DNA of 64,000 nucleotides from contig CAVPMA010000014.1 in assembly GCA_963706315.1 (NCBI GenBank), forward strand, positions 124,001-188,000. Direction: 5' to 3'. This document shows, piece by piece, positions 42,101 to 51,238 of this stretch (positions are counted from its first letter, which is position 1; each line of letters begins with the position of its first letter). This stretch comes from CALMEC01 sp963706315 (GTDB taxonomy: Bacteria > Actinomycetota > Thermoleophilia > Miltoncostaeales > Miltoncostaeaceae). The notes under the pieces were generated by a model, which was not told the origin of the DNA, did not search any database, and saw nothing but the letters and a program-made list of their open reading frames with translations. The position numbers were made by a program, and so were the translations under genes.

Positions 42101-42328
42101 CAGGTCGGCGCCAGCCGGCTGTCGGTGCGCGCCGGCCGCGTGACGCTGGCGCCGGTCGGGCTCACGAGCGCCGCCCTCAAGACCCTTCGAAGCGAGTCGC
42201 CGAGGGCGCTGTACTCGTCCGGAGAGCGCACCGTGTCGATCCCGGCGCCGTCGGGTCCGGCCGAGCGAATCGAGGCTGCGGAGGGCGTTCTGGACGCGCT
42301 GATCGGCGCGGTCGCGCAGGCCGCCTGA
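39104..42328 (+). CDS. mfd: Transcription-repair coupling factor
   Basis: 1074 residues, ATG overlapping the pth stop. Layout: degenerate UvrB-like domains (to about 330), RNA polymerase interaction domain (LRVGDYVVHEDHGVGRLVAF, near 410), a superfamily 2 helicase motor, and a C-terminal TRCF domain. Walker A is ICGDVGFGKTEVAMRAA, Walker B is DEEQRFG, and SATPIPRTL, STTIIEAGLDIPNANT and QLRGRVGRS follow. The protein pushes stalled RNA polymerase off damaged DNA and recruits UvrA. Position after pth is conserved among bacteria. Confidence 0.96.
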   Translation: MSGALDLLVLGTPPLAAAASALGAGTTGGEVTLPRPAWPFTLAALHRTSGRALLVVAPGDEEARELASELNALVGHAAVSLWPTRGVPTGGAVGPAPHLVGLRARARGRVGEAGSLVIASVAALVERAPANPPQPLELRRGATLAGDLVEALAALGYERVAQVEERGEMAVRGGIVDVFPTTAEQPVRVDLFGDDIDELRSFSPFTQVTVRQVDSIRIWPAAEPLGGQLIDTFDELGRAALVRLAPTQHRGALAQALELVEDEAAAGALGDPAALLGALAEHSALDLAPPAGGAAGVVDAREARFAARGHVEAAAEIARLAGGGLRVLVAFSRRGDLERAARPLERANPRIIDIAETPPAAGEVSLTVLPIRRGFISADLGLAVIPEGEILRRRRASARAPVGRRLRSFLELRVGDYVVHEDHGVGRLVAFETQTVANVTRDYLALAFAGEDRVWVPQDQLDKVTRYIGADGSAPPLSKLGGKAWERLKARVRAAVHEMAGELFALYEGRGRVEGYAFPENDAALHEFEQRFPYRETPDQERAIDEVMGDMERPRPMDRLICGDVGFGKTEVAMRAAYKAAIAGKQVMVLVPTTLLAQQHLGTFRERFADTAVEIEMVSRLRSAAESKQILGRFRSGGVDVLIGTHRLLAMDVQPKDLGLVILDEEQRFGVAQKESLRQLRLRVDVLSLSATPIPRTLQMSMSGMRDISVIETPPSGRRAIATHVGEFDEALVREALERERERDGQSFWLHNRVESIDEAADAVRALVPEHRVVVAHGQMGEQELEDVMTTFLRGEADVLVSTTIIEAGLDIPNANTLIVERADKLGLAQLYQLRGRVGRSQVAAHAYLMYPSDADLTRDAAARLRAVADYTELGSGLRIAMRDLEIRGAGNLLGDEQSGHVEAIGFELYLQMLNDAIAARRGEIAPEQEARVEIPISAYIPADYVGFEAAKIDLHRRIATADADALTRLADELADRFGPPPPPVEALIAVQRLRLKLMQVGASRLSVRAGRVTLAPVGLTSAALKTLRSESPRALYSSGERTVSIPAPSGPAERIEAAEGVLDALIGAVAQAA

Positions 42329-42333
42329 GCGCG

Positions 42334-43518
42334 GTGACGGCAAACGCCCATGCTACGATCGCCCGCGTCGTGAGCGCCGGGCGCCCCAGGAAGATCGCAA
42401 CGATCCTCGCCGCGCTCGCGATGAGTGCGGGCCTGGCGGCTTGCGGCGGAGCCGGCGGAGACGCCACCCTGGGACCCGACGACGCCGTCGCGATCCGGAT
42501 CGGCGCGCAGAAGATCACCAACGGCGAGATCGAGCGCCGGGCACTGTTCCTCGCGACCGCTCCCACCGGCTCCACGCCGACCGAGCCGCCCGCGAAGGAC
42601 AGCAAGGAGTTCCGTGAGTTCCGCCTGCAGGCCGCCGAGCAACTCCGCGACGAGCGCGTGTTCGGGATCCTCGCGGCGCAATGCGGCGCCCCCTGCAAGG
42701 TCACCGACGCCGCGGTCAGCGCCGACGTCAAGACAATCGTCGACCAGCAGTTCAACGGGGTCCAAGCCGACCTCATCACGGCCCTGGGGCAGCGTGGCAT
42801 CACTCTCGCCGACCTGCGGGCCAGCCTCCGCGCCGCCAAGCAGGAGGAGCGCCTGTCCACCCGTGTCGAGCAGAACGTCACCTACACCGACGCCGCTGCG
42901 CTCGCCTACTACCGCAGAAACATCGCGCAGTACAAGCTGCAGGCGGAGAAGCGCCTCTCGCACATCCTGGTGGCCACGAAGGCCCAGGCTCTGGCGATCC
43001 GCGCCGAGGCGACGGCGGCGAACTTCGCGCAGCTCGCACGCGAACGGTCGAAGGACGATGCGTCGAAGAGCTCCGGTGGTGACCTCGGCCCCGTGGACAG
43101 CACCGCGTTCCTGCCCGAGATCCACCAGGCCGCCCAGAAGCTCAAGGCAGGCCAGATCTCTCCGCCGGTGCAGACCCAGTTCGGGTGGCACCTGCTGCTC
43201 CTGCGCAACATCAAGGCCCGCACCAAGACGTTCGACGAGGTCAAGGACATGATCGTCAGGCAGGAGCTCGAGGTGAAGCGGGCCGCCGCCGTCCAGAAGT
43301 GGCGCGACACCGTCGTGAAGAAGCAGCAGAACCGGGCGAAGTACCTCAACCCCAAGGTCGCGCCCGCCGCGCCCGCGACCACCACCACGGCCGCCGCCAC
43401 GACGACCAAGGGAGCCGCGACCGGCAAGACGACGGCGACGACCACCGCCCCGGCCTCGACCAAGGGCACGACGGTCAGCGTCACCCCGACGTCGACGTCG
43501 GCTCCCGCGACACCCTAG
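42334..43518 (+). CDS. Peptidyl-prolyl isomerase lipoprotein (SurA/PrsA, parvulin type)
   Basis: Up to 394 residues from GTG 42334; a GTG at 42370 gives a more usual signal peptide (RPRK, hydrophobic core, lipobox GLAACG). SurA-type helical N-domain residues span about 70-195. The parvulin domain follows: LSHILVATKAQA, SGGDLGPVD, and QFGWHLLLLRNI. The last 60 residues are low-complexity Thr/Ala/Lys. It should assist folding of exported proteins on the outer face of the membrane. It follows mfd and precedes mazG, a common actinobacterial order. Confidence 0.88.
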   Translation: MTANAHATIARVVSAGRPRKIATILAALAMSAGLAACGGAGGDATLGPDDAVAIRIGAQKITNGEIERRALFLATAPTGSTPTEPPAKDSKEFREFRLQAAEQLRDERVFGILAAQCGAPCKVTDAAVSADVKTIVDQQFNGVQADLITALGQRGITLADLRASLRAAKQEERLSTRVEQNVTYTDAAALAYYRRNIAQYKLQAEKRLSHILVATKAQALAIRAEATAANFAQLARERSKDDASKSSGGDLGPVDSTAFLPEIHQAAQKLKAGQISPPVQTQFGWHLLLLRNIKARTKTFDEVKDMIVRQELEVKRAAAVQKWRDTVVKKQQNRAKYLNPKVAPAAPATTTTAAATTTKGAATGKTTATTTAPASTKGTTVSVTPTSTSAPATP

Positions 43519-43540
43519 AGACGGTTCGGGTCCCGGGTCG

Positions 43541-44554
43541 GTGCCCGCCGCGATCACCATCGTCGCACTCGGACCGGGCGACCCGGACGCGCTGCCCGTC
43601 TCGGCCGTGCGGACGATCGCCGGGGCCGAGACGCTGCTGGCGCCGGAGCTCGATGCCGAGCTGGTCGCCGCGCTCGGTCGTGAGCCTGCCCCGCTCGGGG
43701 CGACCGACGCGATTCCCGCCGGTGCGACCGTGGCTGCGACCGACATCGACGCTCACCGTCTCGCGCAGCAGCTCCCCTTGGCGGTGACCGTTCCGGGGCG
43801 TGCCGCGCTTCGAACTCGGGCGATCGGCGCCGCCGTGGCCAGCCTCGCGACGGTCGGCGCTCACCTTCGCCGGGAGTGTCCCTGGGACCGCGAACAGACC
43901 GCGGCGACAATCGTGCCGCACACGATCGAAGAGGCGTTCGAGGTCGCCGAGGCGGTGGCGGCCGGAGATGTCGAACGCCAGGCCGACGAAGTCGGCGACC
44001 TGCTCTTCCAGGCGGTGTTCCTCGCGCAGCTCCTCGAAGAGACCGGCGACGCCGATCTGGGCGAGATCGCCGCCGCGCATGCCCGCAAGCTCATCGCTCG
44101 CCACCCTCACGTGTACGGGGAGGCCGTCGCCGAGACGGCCGGCGGCGTGCGCGACCTGTGGGAGCGGCAGAAGCGCGAGGGCCGCGGCGGCGGGATCTTC
44201 CATGAGCTCCCGGCGGGCCTGCCGGCGCTGGCGTACGCGACCAAGGCCCAGCGACGAGCCGCGTCGGTGGGCTTCGAGTTCGCCGCGTCACGGGACGCGC
44301 TGGCCAAGCTCGACGAGGAGGTCGCGGAGCTTCGCTCCGAGCCGAACGACTGGGAGCTCGGCGACGTCCTCTTCGCCTGCGTCGCGGTGGCCCGGTCGTT
44401 GAAGGTCGATCCGGAGCTGGCACTGCGCTCGGCGGCTCAGCGCTTCCGCGCCCGGGTCGAGCGGGCCGCGGCCCTCGCGAACGACGCGGGCGCGCGCTTC
44501 GAGGACCTCGATCCCGACGCGCAGGCCTCGTGGTACCTCCGGGCGAAGGACTGA
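43541..44554 (+). CDS. mazG: MazG nucleotide pyrophosphohydrolase with shortened N-terminal domain
   Basis: 337 residues from a GTG at 43541. Residues 1-80 begin like the tetrapyrrole-methylase domain of YabN-type proteins (ITIVALGPGDPDALP) but are much too short to be an enzyme. The rest holds two MazG units. The first has CPWDREQTAATIVPHTIEEAFEVAEA and the metal-binding EVGDLLFQ. The second has KLDEEVAELRSE and ELGDVLF. MazG hydrolyses NTPs or ppGpp-related nucleotides to monophosphates. The truncated methylase part is odd but common in this lineage. The 295-base gap that follows before eno holds no gene I can support. Confidence 0.9.
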   Translation: MPAAITIVALGPGDPDALPVSAVRTIAGAETLLAPELDAELVAALGREPAPLGATDAIPAGATVAATDIDAHRLAQQLPLAVTVPGRAALRTRAIGAAVASLATVGAHLRRECPWDREQTAATIVPHTIEEAFEVAEAVAAGDVERQADEVGDLLFQAVFLAQLLEETGDADLGEIAAAHARKLIARHPHVYGEAVAETAGGVRDLWERQKREGRGGGIFHELPAGLPALAYATKAQRRAASVGFEFAASRDALAKLDEEVAELRSEPNDWELGDVLFACVAVARSLKVDPELALRSAAQRFRARVERAAALANDAGARFEDLDPDAQASWYLRAKD

Positions 44555-44849
44555 CCTCCCGGCTGGCGCCGGGACAGTCTGACCGGGCAACTCGCAGCAT
44601 GACCAGCCTCCGTCGCATCTTCGTCATCTCGGGCCCCCCTCGGCGCGATGCTCGCCGACGCGAGCGCCTCAAACCGCGCGCCGTCCTCACCGTCGACGAT
44701 CGCCTCGGCCCGGGAATCGTGAGCCGGACGTTCGTCGTGCATATCGCGCGACGCTGATCCCAACCCACCGGCGAGACGCCGGCGTGGCCGGATCGGCGGG
44801 TCGCCGGGGGTAGACTCCGGTGCCCGTCGCTCCCCCACCCGGAGGCCGC

Positions 44850-46127
<1,278 letters not shown>

Positions 46128-46181
46128 GGGTCCTCCTCCCGCGTGCCGCGGCGGCCGGTCCGACCGTCCCGGGTTGGCACG

Positions 46182-46619
46182 ATGCCGGACCCGCTCGTGC
46201 AGGAACCCGCCGTCCCGCGGCGTACGCCGTTTCGGAACGGCTCCGGCAAGGAGTCGCCGGTCAGGAGTCCCCCCGTCACGCGCTCGCTGTCGCCCAAACG
46301 CCTCTTCATCCTCGGGATCGTCGTCGCCCTCGGCGTGTCGTACCTGGGATCGGTGCGGGGCTACCTGGCTCAGCGCGACGAGCTGGGCCGCCAGCAGGTC
46401 GCCCTCACGGCGATGATCTCCGAGCGCGACAGCATCCGGGCTCGGCTCGAGTCGCTCGACGACCCGAAGGTGGCCGAGGCCCGGGCCCGCGAGCTCGGCT
46501 ACGTGGAGGTGGGGGAGATGCCGATCAGGGTGACCGGTCTTGAGCTCGCACCTCCCGCAGCCCCGCCTCGGCGGACCGGCGGCGCCGGCTTCTGGAGCTG
46601 GCTCCCCGACATCTTCTGA
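46182..46619 (+). CDS. ftsB: FtsB/DivIC-like septum formation initiator
   Basis: 145 residues from ATG 46182; a GTG at 46143 would add 13 residues. A basic, Pro-rich cytosolic tail (about 50 residues) leads to one membrane helix (RLFILGIVVALGVSYLGSV). Next come a short coiled coil (AQRDELGRQQVALTAMISERD) and the conserved ARELGYVEVGE. This is the layout of the divisome bitopic proteins that recruit septal peptidoglycan synthases. The last 30 residues are Pro/Trp rich. Position between eno and DUF501 is conserved. Confidence 0.85.
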   Translation: MPDPLVQEPAVPRRTPFRNGSGKESPVRSPPVTRSLSPKRLFILGIVVALGVSYLGSVRGYLAQRDELGRQQVALTAMISERDSIRARLESLDDPKVAEARARELGYVEVGEMPIRVTGLELAPPAAPPRRTGGAGFWSWLPDIF

Positions 46620-46632
46620 CGCCGACGCGGTC

Positions 46633-47067
46633 GTGCGCCTCCTCGGGCGCACACCGTTCACGCGGTACCGGGTCGCGGTGCGCTGCCCGCACGGGGCTCC
46701 GTCGGTGGTGGAGAACGAGCCGAGGGATCTGAAGGGGCGACCGTTTCCCACGCGGTACTGGCTCACCTGCCGGGCGCTTGTCGCGGCGGTCAGCCGGCTC
46801 GAGGCCGCCGGGGGCGTGCGGGCGCTCGAAGGCGACGCGCAGATGCGCGACGCGATCGCCGCCGCGCATTCGGCGCACGCCGGGGTGCACGACGGCTACC
46901 GGGTCGGCGGGGTCGGCGAGGAGGGGAGGGTCAAGTGCCTCCACGCGCAGCTCGCGTTTGCGCTGGCCACCGGAGGCAACCCGGTCGGCGGCTGGATCCT
47001 GGCCCGTCTCGACATGCCAGCGTCCGAGCGCTGCTGCGTCGACGTGACCCAGGAGCCGGACGTATGA
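46633..47067 (+). CDS. DUF501 family protein
   Basis: About 144 residues from a GTG at 46633; the family usually begins a few residues earlier, so the true start may lie inside ftsB. The conserved pattern is clear: VVRLLGRTPFTRYRVAVRCPHG, VVENEPRDLKGRPFPTRYWLTC and AAVSRLEAAGGV, with KCLHAQLAFALATGGNPVG near the end. Cysteines and histidines in these blocks suggest a metal site. The function is unknown across Actinobacteria. It keeps its usual place after eno-ftsB. The normal next gene (ppx) is missing here. Confidence 0.85.
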   Translation: MRLLGRTPFTRYRVAVRCPHGAPSVVENEPRDLKGRPFPTRYWLTCRALVAAVSRLEAAGGVRALEGDAQMRDAIAAAHSAHAGVHDGYRVGGVGEEGRVKCLHAQLAFALATGGNPVGGWILARLDMPASERCCVDVTQEPDV

Positions 47068-47381
47068 GCACGGACGCGGCGGCTGCAGCGGCGGTGTTCG
47101 AATGGCAGGACGGCGCGCGACGCCTCGCCGCGACCACGGGCTCGACGCGCATGTGGTGCTTCGCGGTGGTCGACGCCGTCCACGCCGAGCTTCACCGCCG
47201 CCTCGGCAGATCGTTCACCGTCGCCGACCTCGCCGCCGCGCACCGCGACGCCGGGGACTGGTTCCTGCCGCTGGCGACGCAGGTGGCACCCCGCCACGTC
47301 GAGGCGCACGATCCGTCCGTGTCGCTCGACGGCGCCTTCGCGATGTACATGCGCCGAGCGGTGGACGCGGGGCTGTGGTGA
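47064..47381 (+). CDS. Hypothetical protein
   Basis: 105 residues, ATG at 47064 overlapping the DUF501 stop (ATGA), and its own stop overlaps the next gene, so translation is coupled. It looks helical, with a hydrophobic core (MWCFAVVDAVHAELHRRLGRSF, VADLAAAHRDAGDWFLPLA). I do not recognise a family. Coupling to DUF501 and to a small membrane protein suggests a shared cell-envelope or housekeeping role, but there is no direct evidence. Confidence 0.7.
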   Translation: MSTDAAAAAAVFEWQDGARRLAATTGSTRMWCFAVVDAVHAELHRRLGRSFTVADLAAAHRDAGDWFLPLATQVAPRHVEAHDPSVSLDGAFAMYMRRAVDAGLW

Positions 47382-47590
47382 GCGAACCGCGCACACCGCC
47401 GCGGAACGGGTCGCGTCCCGCGAAGCGCAAGGTCACGCTCGGCCTGGCCGTCCTCCTCGCCGTCCTGGCGCTCGCCGCCGGCGTCGTAGTGGGCTACGTG
47501 GCCCGCGGAGGACCGCCGGACCGCGTCCTGGTCACGACGGACCAGGAGATCCCGGTACTCACGGTCACGACTCCGGCCGAGTCGCCGTAG
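47378..47590 (+). CDS. Small single-pass membrane protein
   Basis: 70 residues from a GTG at 47378 inside the previous stop (GTGA). A basic N-terminal tail (NGSRPAKRK) precedes one membrane helix (VTLGLAVLLAVLALAAGVVVG). About 30 residues lie outside (VLVTTDQEIPVLTVTTPAESP). Topology is N-in. No family recognised. It ends the eno-ftsB-DUF501 operon and converges on the minus-strand sigma/anti-sigma pair 14 bases later. Confidence 0.65.
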   Translation: MSEPRTPPRNGSRPAKRKVTLGLAVLLAVLALAAGVVVGYVARGGPPDRVLVTTDQEIPVLTVTTPAESP

Positions 47591-47603
47591 GACGAGCTTC
47601 GGG

Positions 47604-48311
47604 TCAGGGGCCCTCTGTCAGGAGCAGGCTCGATGACCCGCCGGCAGCGGTCGTGAGCGAACCCCCGGTCACCTCGCCAAGCTCGGAGAGCTGTGCGATC
47701 ACCTCCGCCGCTCGCGCGGAGGGCAGCGTGATGGTCAGGAGCGTGCCGGGCGGCGCGGTCGCCTGAGGGGTCGCCAGCACGGTTCCGCCGGCCCGGGCCA
47801 CGATGCGCCGTGCGTCGGCGACGCGCCGCGCCAGCGTCCCGGCGTCCACCTGCAAGATGACCGGTCCTGCGGCAAGCGCCGCCCGGGGCGTCGCCGACGG
47901 CGCTGCCTGCACCCCCTCGCTCGGCGACCTCGCGGTCGCGTCGGTCGCGCCGGCCCGTGTTGCCGTCGACGTCGCGGCGGACCCGGTGCTTGCAAGATCG
48001 GTCTGCTTCGTCCCGCTGTCGCCGCCGACGACGGCGATGACGACGACGGCCGCGACCACCGTTGCGAGCGCGGGTCCGGCGATGAGCAGCCGGCTGCGCC
48101 ATCCCGGCCTGCCTCGGTGCGCATCTGCGAGCTCGGGCGCCTGCGCGGCGATCGCACGGACCCGTTCGCGCAGCTCGTCGCCCGCGCCCGGAGTAGCGCT
48201 GCGGAGCTCGGCGGCGAGCGCGAGCATCTCCCGGTCGGCGTCCTCGGTCGGTGCCTGCGAGCCGTTCAGGATCGCATCGAGGCGCTCCGGTGTGAGGTCG
48301 TCCGGGTTCAT
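47604..48311 (-). CDS. Putative anti-sigma membrane protein with DUF4349-like domain
   Basis: 235 residues, ATG 48311 overlapping the sigma factor stop (ATGA). Residues 1-70 are acidic and helical (LTPERLDAILNGSQAPTEDAD), fitting a cytosolic sigma-binding part, though no zinc motif is seen. One membrane helix follows (LLIAGPALATVVAAVVVIAVV). Outside are a Ser/Thr/Ala linker and a domain with GTLARRVADARRIVARAGG and LLTITLPSARAAEVIAQLSELG, the pattern of DUF4349. The frame is open upstream through the sigma gene, but that part is shadow. The role as regulator of the coupled sigma factor is inferred from order and topology. Confidence 0.7.
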   Translation of the reverse strand: MNPDDLTPERLDAILNGSQAPTEDADREMLALAAELRSATPGAGDELRERVRAIAAQAPELADAHRGRPGWRSRLLIAGPALATVVAAVVVIAVVGGDSGTKQTDLASTGSAATSTATRAGATDATARSPSEGVQAAPSATPRAALAAGPVILQVDAGTLARRVADARRIVARAGGTVLATPQATAPPGTLLTITLPSARAAEVIAQLSELGEVTGGSLTTAAGGSSSLLLTEGP

Positions 48312-48838
48312 CGCCCCAGCTCCGATCGGAGCTTGGTCATGGCCCGGTGGAGCTGGGTGGAGCACGCAGACGGCGAGATGCCCAGCGTCGCGGCGGTCTC
48401 CGCGCCGTCGAGGTCGAGCAGCACCCGCAGCGCGACGATCTCGCGCTCCGGCGGTGTGAGCTTGGCGAGCGCGGCGGCGATGTCGTCGGGCAGGTCGGAG
48501 GGCGGCTCCGGCGGGGCCGACGAGCGCTCCGCTGCGGAGGCGACCCGGTGCTCCCGCGCACGCCGGCGGGCGTCGCTGCGGAAGTGATCGAGCGCGAGCC
48601 GCCGGGCGATCGTCACCAGCCATCCGAGGGCGGTTCCCCGTCGGGGGTCGAACCGGTTCCACATGCGAAGCGCACGCTCGAACGTCTCCGAGGTGAGGTC
48701 CTCCGCCAGGTACGGGTCGCCGGTGAGCTGACGCAGGTAGCGGTACACCGCGTCGAGGTTGGCCTCGGCGACCTCCTGGAAGGTGGGGCGAGCGGAAATG
48801 GCTCTCCTGTCCCATGCGGCGAGCGCGACGACGGTCAT
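48308..48838 (-). CDS. ECF-type RNA polymerase sigma factor
   Basis: 176 residues from ATG 48838. Region 2: DAVYRYLRQLTGDPYLAEDLTSETFERAL, with the core-binding and -10-reading part GTALGWLVTIARRLALDHFRS. Region 4: LPDDIAAALAKLTPPEREIVALRV and the helix-turn-helix GAETAATLGISPSACSTQLHRA. No region 1 or 3, so it is an extracytoplasmic function sigma. Its stop overlaps the start of a membrane protein that probably inhibits it. Regulated genes are unknown. Confidence 0.92.
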   Translation of the reverse strand: MTVVALAAWDRRAISARPTFQEVAEANLDAVYRYLRQLTGDPYLAEDLTSETFERALRMWNRFDPRRGTALGWLVTIARRLALDHFRSDARRRAREHRVASAAERSSAPPEPPSDLPDDIAAALAKLTPPEREIVALRVLLDLDGAETAATLGISPSACSTQLHRAMTKLRSELGR

Positions 48839-48920
48839 ACCCTCAATACGACGCCGGCGCCTCACCGGTCACGCCGGCCGGGCCACGCGAAGGCGAGGAT
48901 AGCGGCCGCCCCGGAGCCCC

Positions 48921-49922
48921 TCACGCGTGCTCTCCCGGCGCGGGCGCGGTCCACTCGCCGCGGAGCACGGGGTCGTCGGTGGCTCCGCGTTCGATCAGGG
49001 CGTGAATCGCCGGGAGCGCCTCGCGTCGCAGGTACACGTGGCGTTGGCCGACGCTCGGCTTCTCCCCGAGGAGCCCCGCCCGGATCAGCGCCTCCCCGAG
49101 CGACAGGGCGTCGGCGCGGCTCTCCGGCGGCGCGCCACGCGCGAGGTGGTCGAACTCCGTGTGGTACTGCTGGCCGATCTTGCCCTTGTGCAGGAGCCGG
49201 CGCAGCACGCGGCGGGCGTGGCGGCGGCGGGGGCACGGGTCGTCCTCGATCGCGAAGCTCACCTCACGGCCGCGCTCGCGCGGCCCCTCGTAGCCGCGAT
49301 GGCGCAGCAGGTCGACGAGGTCGTCCGGGAAGGCGGACTCGTCGAGGCCCCACCCCTGTTCGAGCAGCGCGACGGCGATGGTGGCCGGATGCACGCGGGC
49401 CGCGCGCGCGAGCGTCACGAGCCCGCCCCCCGACCGGCCCGAGATCGGTGCGAGCTCGAGCGGAGGGCCGTCGACCGGCACCGACTCCGGGAGCGTCCCG
49501 AGCGCCACTCGCGCCGGCGCCGGGTGGCATTCCCCGAGCGCGACGGGGGCGAGGAGCGGCTCGCTGCCCGGCAGGGTCACCGCCGTGAAGCCCTCCCAGT
49601 CGAGGAGGCGGATGTCGGATGCTCTCGCACCGCTCTCGACTGCCGCACGGAGGCTCCGGGTCAGGATGCCCATCGGCCCCCGCGGCGCGAACGCCTCCGT
49701 ATTCGACGAGGGGATCGGGAGGATCCAGGCAGGGTCGCCCTCCGGCGTCGCACCGGTCCACACCCACGCCGTGTAGGCCTTGCCGAACGTGTCCCGCGCC
49801 GAGATCGCCAGCGTCTCGGCGACGGCCTCCGCCACATCGCCTCGGCGCCACGCCGGCAGGCGCTTCGCGACCTGGGCCGGGTCCCGGTGCAGATCGGCGA
49901 TCGAGGGGGGTCGCGACGACAT
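48921..49922 (-). CDS. Hypothetical protein, possibly replication/DNA-related
   Basis: 333 residues from ATG 49922. No signal peptide or membrane helix. The N-terminal third carries a DTFGKAYTAWVWTG segment and the middle has GRSGGGLVTLARAARVHPATIAV. The last 120 residues are basic, with a likely winged-helix pattern: PCPRRRHARRVLRRLLHKGKIG, ADALSLGEALIRAGLLGEKP, then RHVYLRREALPAIHALIERG. That ending suggests nucleic-acid binding. I do not recognise the family. It stands alone between the ECF operon and fliW, on the opposite strand to fliW. Confidence 0.65.
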   Translation of the reverse strand: MSSRPPSIADLHRDPAQVAKRLPAWRRGDVAEAVAETLAISARDTFGKAYTAWVWTGATPEGDPAWILPIPSSNTEAFAPRGPMGILTRSLRAAVESGARASDIRLLDWEGFTAVTLPGSEPLLAPVALGECHPAPARVALGTLPESVPVDGPPLELAPISGRSGGGLVTLARAARVHPATIAVALLEQGWGLDESAFPDDLVDLLRHRGYEGPRERGREVSFAIEDDPCPRRRHARRVLRRLLHKGKIGQQYHTEFDHLARGAPPESRADALSLGEALIRAGLLGEKPSVGQRHVYLRREALPAIHALIERGATDDPVLRGEWTAPAPGEHA

Positions 49923-50026
49923 GAACCGAGGGTAGCGCGGCGCTCAAGTTTTGCCCGGAGAGGCCCGATGAAGGCATCAACGGCGGACGGCTCGTCGATG
50001 TCGCTTGATCCAACTGCGAGGAACGA

Positions 50027-50506
50027 ATGCTCAGAGTCGTGTCGGGACCGCTTCACATCGCAACCGCTGCCGTGCACTCGCCCGTGCTCGGGAAGCTGGA
50101 TGTCGATCCCGGCCGCATCATCCAGTTCCTCGAGCCCCTCGCCGGGTTCCCGACGTGCCGGCGATACGCACTGCTCCCGTACGTGCAGAGCGGCCGCGAG
50201 GACCCGGCGATCCGCTGGCTCCAGGCGATGGAGCCGCCGTTCCACACGTTCATCGTCGCCGAGCCGTGGAGCGTGATCCCCGACTACGAGCCGGAGATCG
50301 CCGACGCCGACGCGCGCCAGCTCGACGCGCTGTCGTTCGCCGAGGCGAATCTCTACGCGATCATGACGGTGTCACACGCCGCTCATGAGCTCACGATCAA
50401 CCTGCGCGCGCCGTTGATCGTGAACTCGCAGCTGCGCCTCGGGAAGCAGGTGGTCCTCCTCAACGGGGAGTACACCACCAGCCACCGGGTCTGCGAACTG
50501 CCCTAG
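50027..50506 (+). CDS. fliW: Flagellar assembly factor FliW
   Basis: 159 residues from ATG 50027 with GAGGAA upstream. The family pattern is well kept: IIQFLEPLAGFPTCRRYALLPY, AIRWLQAMEPPFHTFIVAEPW, PDYEPEIADAD, and the end block TINLRAPLIVNSQLRLGKQVVL. FliW binds CsrA and stops it from repressing flagellin translation; free flagellin releases CsrA. csrA lies 730 bases downstream on the same strand, supporting the pair. An omega-like gene on the opposite strand separates them. No flagellin gene is in the window. Confidence 0.9.
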   Translation: MLRVVSGPLHIATAAVHSPVLGKLDVDPGRIIQFLEPLAGFPTCRRYALLPYVQSGREDPAIRWLQAMEPPFHTFIVAEPWSVIPDYEPEIADADARQLDALSFAEANLYAIMTVSHAAHELTINLRAPLIVNSQLRLGKQVVLLNGEYTTSHRVCELP

Positions 50507-50546
50507 CGGCCGCCCGCCGAGCCAACCGACCGGAGCGCCTCGAGGG

Positions 50547-51125
50547 TCAGCTCTCCGGCTCGTCTTCCTCGTCGCCCTCGTCGACCTCTTCGAGCGAGAT
50601 CTCTTCGATCTCGTCCTCGCCGAGGATCGCCGCCGGCTCCTCCTCGTCGTCGAGGTCCGCCTCGTCCACCACATCGACGTCCTCCACTTCGGCGTCGTCG
50701 ACGACCTCCTCGACCTCCGCCGCGGCCCCTTCGATTGCCTGCGCCAGCGCGGGGGTGAGCGTGTCGGCCTCGTCCTCGACGTCGAGATCGTCCTCGTCGT
50801 CGTCGCCGTCCAGCCCTTCGAGCAGGAGCGGGTCGGTCTCGATGATCGTCGTGTCGGGGAGCTCCCGCTCGTCGACCAGTCCGTCCGGGTCCCAGTGCAC
50901 GATCACCTCGCCGTCGAGGATCTCGCTCTCGGCCAGCGCGACGGGATCGCGGCTCATCGTTTCGCTCGCCATCGGCGGAGGCGCCGCCTCAGCCCGCAGC
51001 TCCGCCGGGTCGGCCGTCAGCCACAGCGTGATCTGGCGAGCGCGCTTCGCGACCGCGTGGACCAGGGCGTAACGCGAGCCGTTGACGTGCTCGAGGGCGT
51101 TGTCCAGGCGGCGACCATGAAGCAT
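50547..51125 (-). CDS. rpoZ: RNA polymerase omega-like subunit with long acidic tail
   Basis: 192 residues from ATG 51125. Residues 1-35 match the omega core: LDNALEHVNGSRYALVHAVAKRARQI, with the hallmark AKRARQI. A following RDPVALAESEILDGEV fits the omega KPTVIALREI-type block. Standard omega proteins are 65-110 residues. Here about 95 further residues are extremely acidic (DGDDDEDDLDVEDEADTL, EEVDEGDEEDEPES) and probably disordered. Omega helps assemble beta' and affects ppGpp response. The gene is divergent from csrA and convergent with fliW. The family call is good but the tail is unusual. Confidence 0.72.
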   Translation of the reverse strand: MLHGRRLDNALEHVNGSRYALVHAVAKRARQITLWLTADPAELRAEAAPPPMASETMSRDPVALAESEILDGEVIVHWDPDGLVDERELPDTTIIETDPLLLEGLDGDDDEDDLDVEDEADTLTPALAQAIEGAAAEVEEVVDDAEVEDVDVVDEADLDDEEEPAAILGEDEIEEISLEEVDEGDEEDEPES

Positions 51126-51238
51126 TCAAATCCTCCGATGGGGAAATCAAGCAGGAAAACGACCGCGCATAGTACAATGAATCCTCAGAGTCACCCGGAC
51201 GCCGCCGGGGACGCCCCCACGCAAGGAGGCCACCGAGC

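Noticed and set aside
39710..42343. 877-residue minus-strand ORF
   Set aside because: Antisense shadow of mfd; high GC leaves long open frames on the opposite strand.
44530..44757. 75-residue ORF between mazG and eno
   Set aside because: No ribosome site, Arg-rich, no family; the gap is taken as non-coding.
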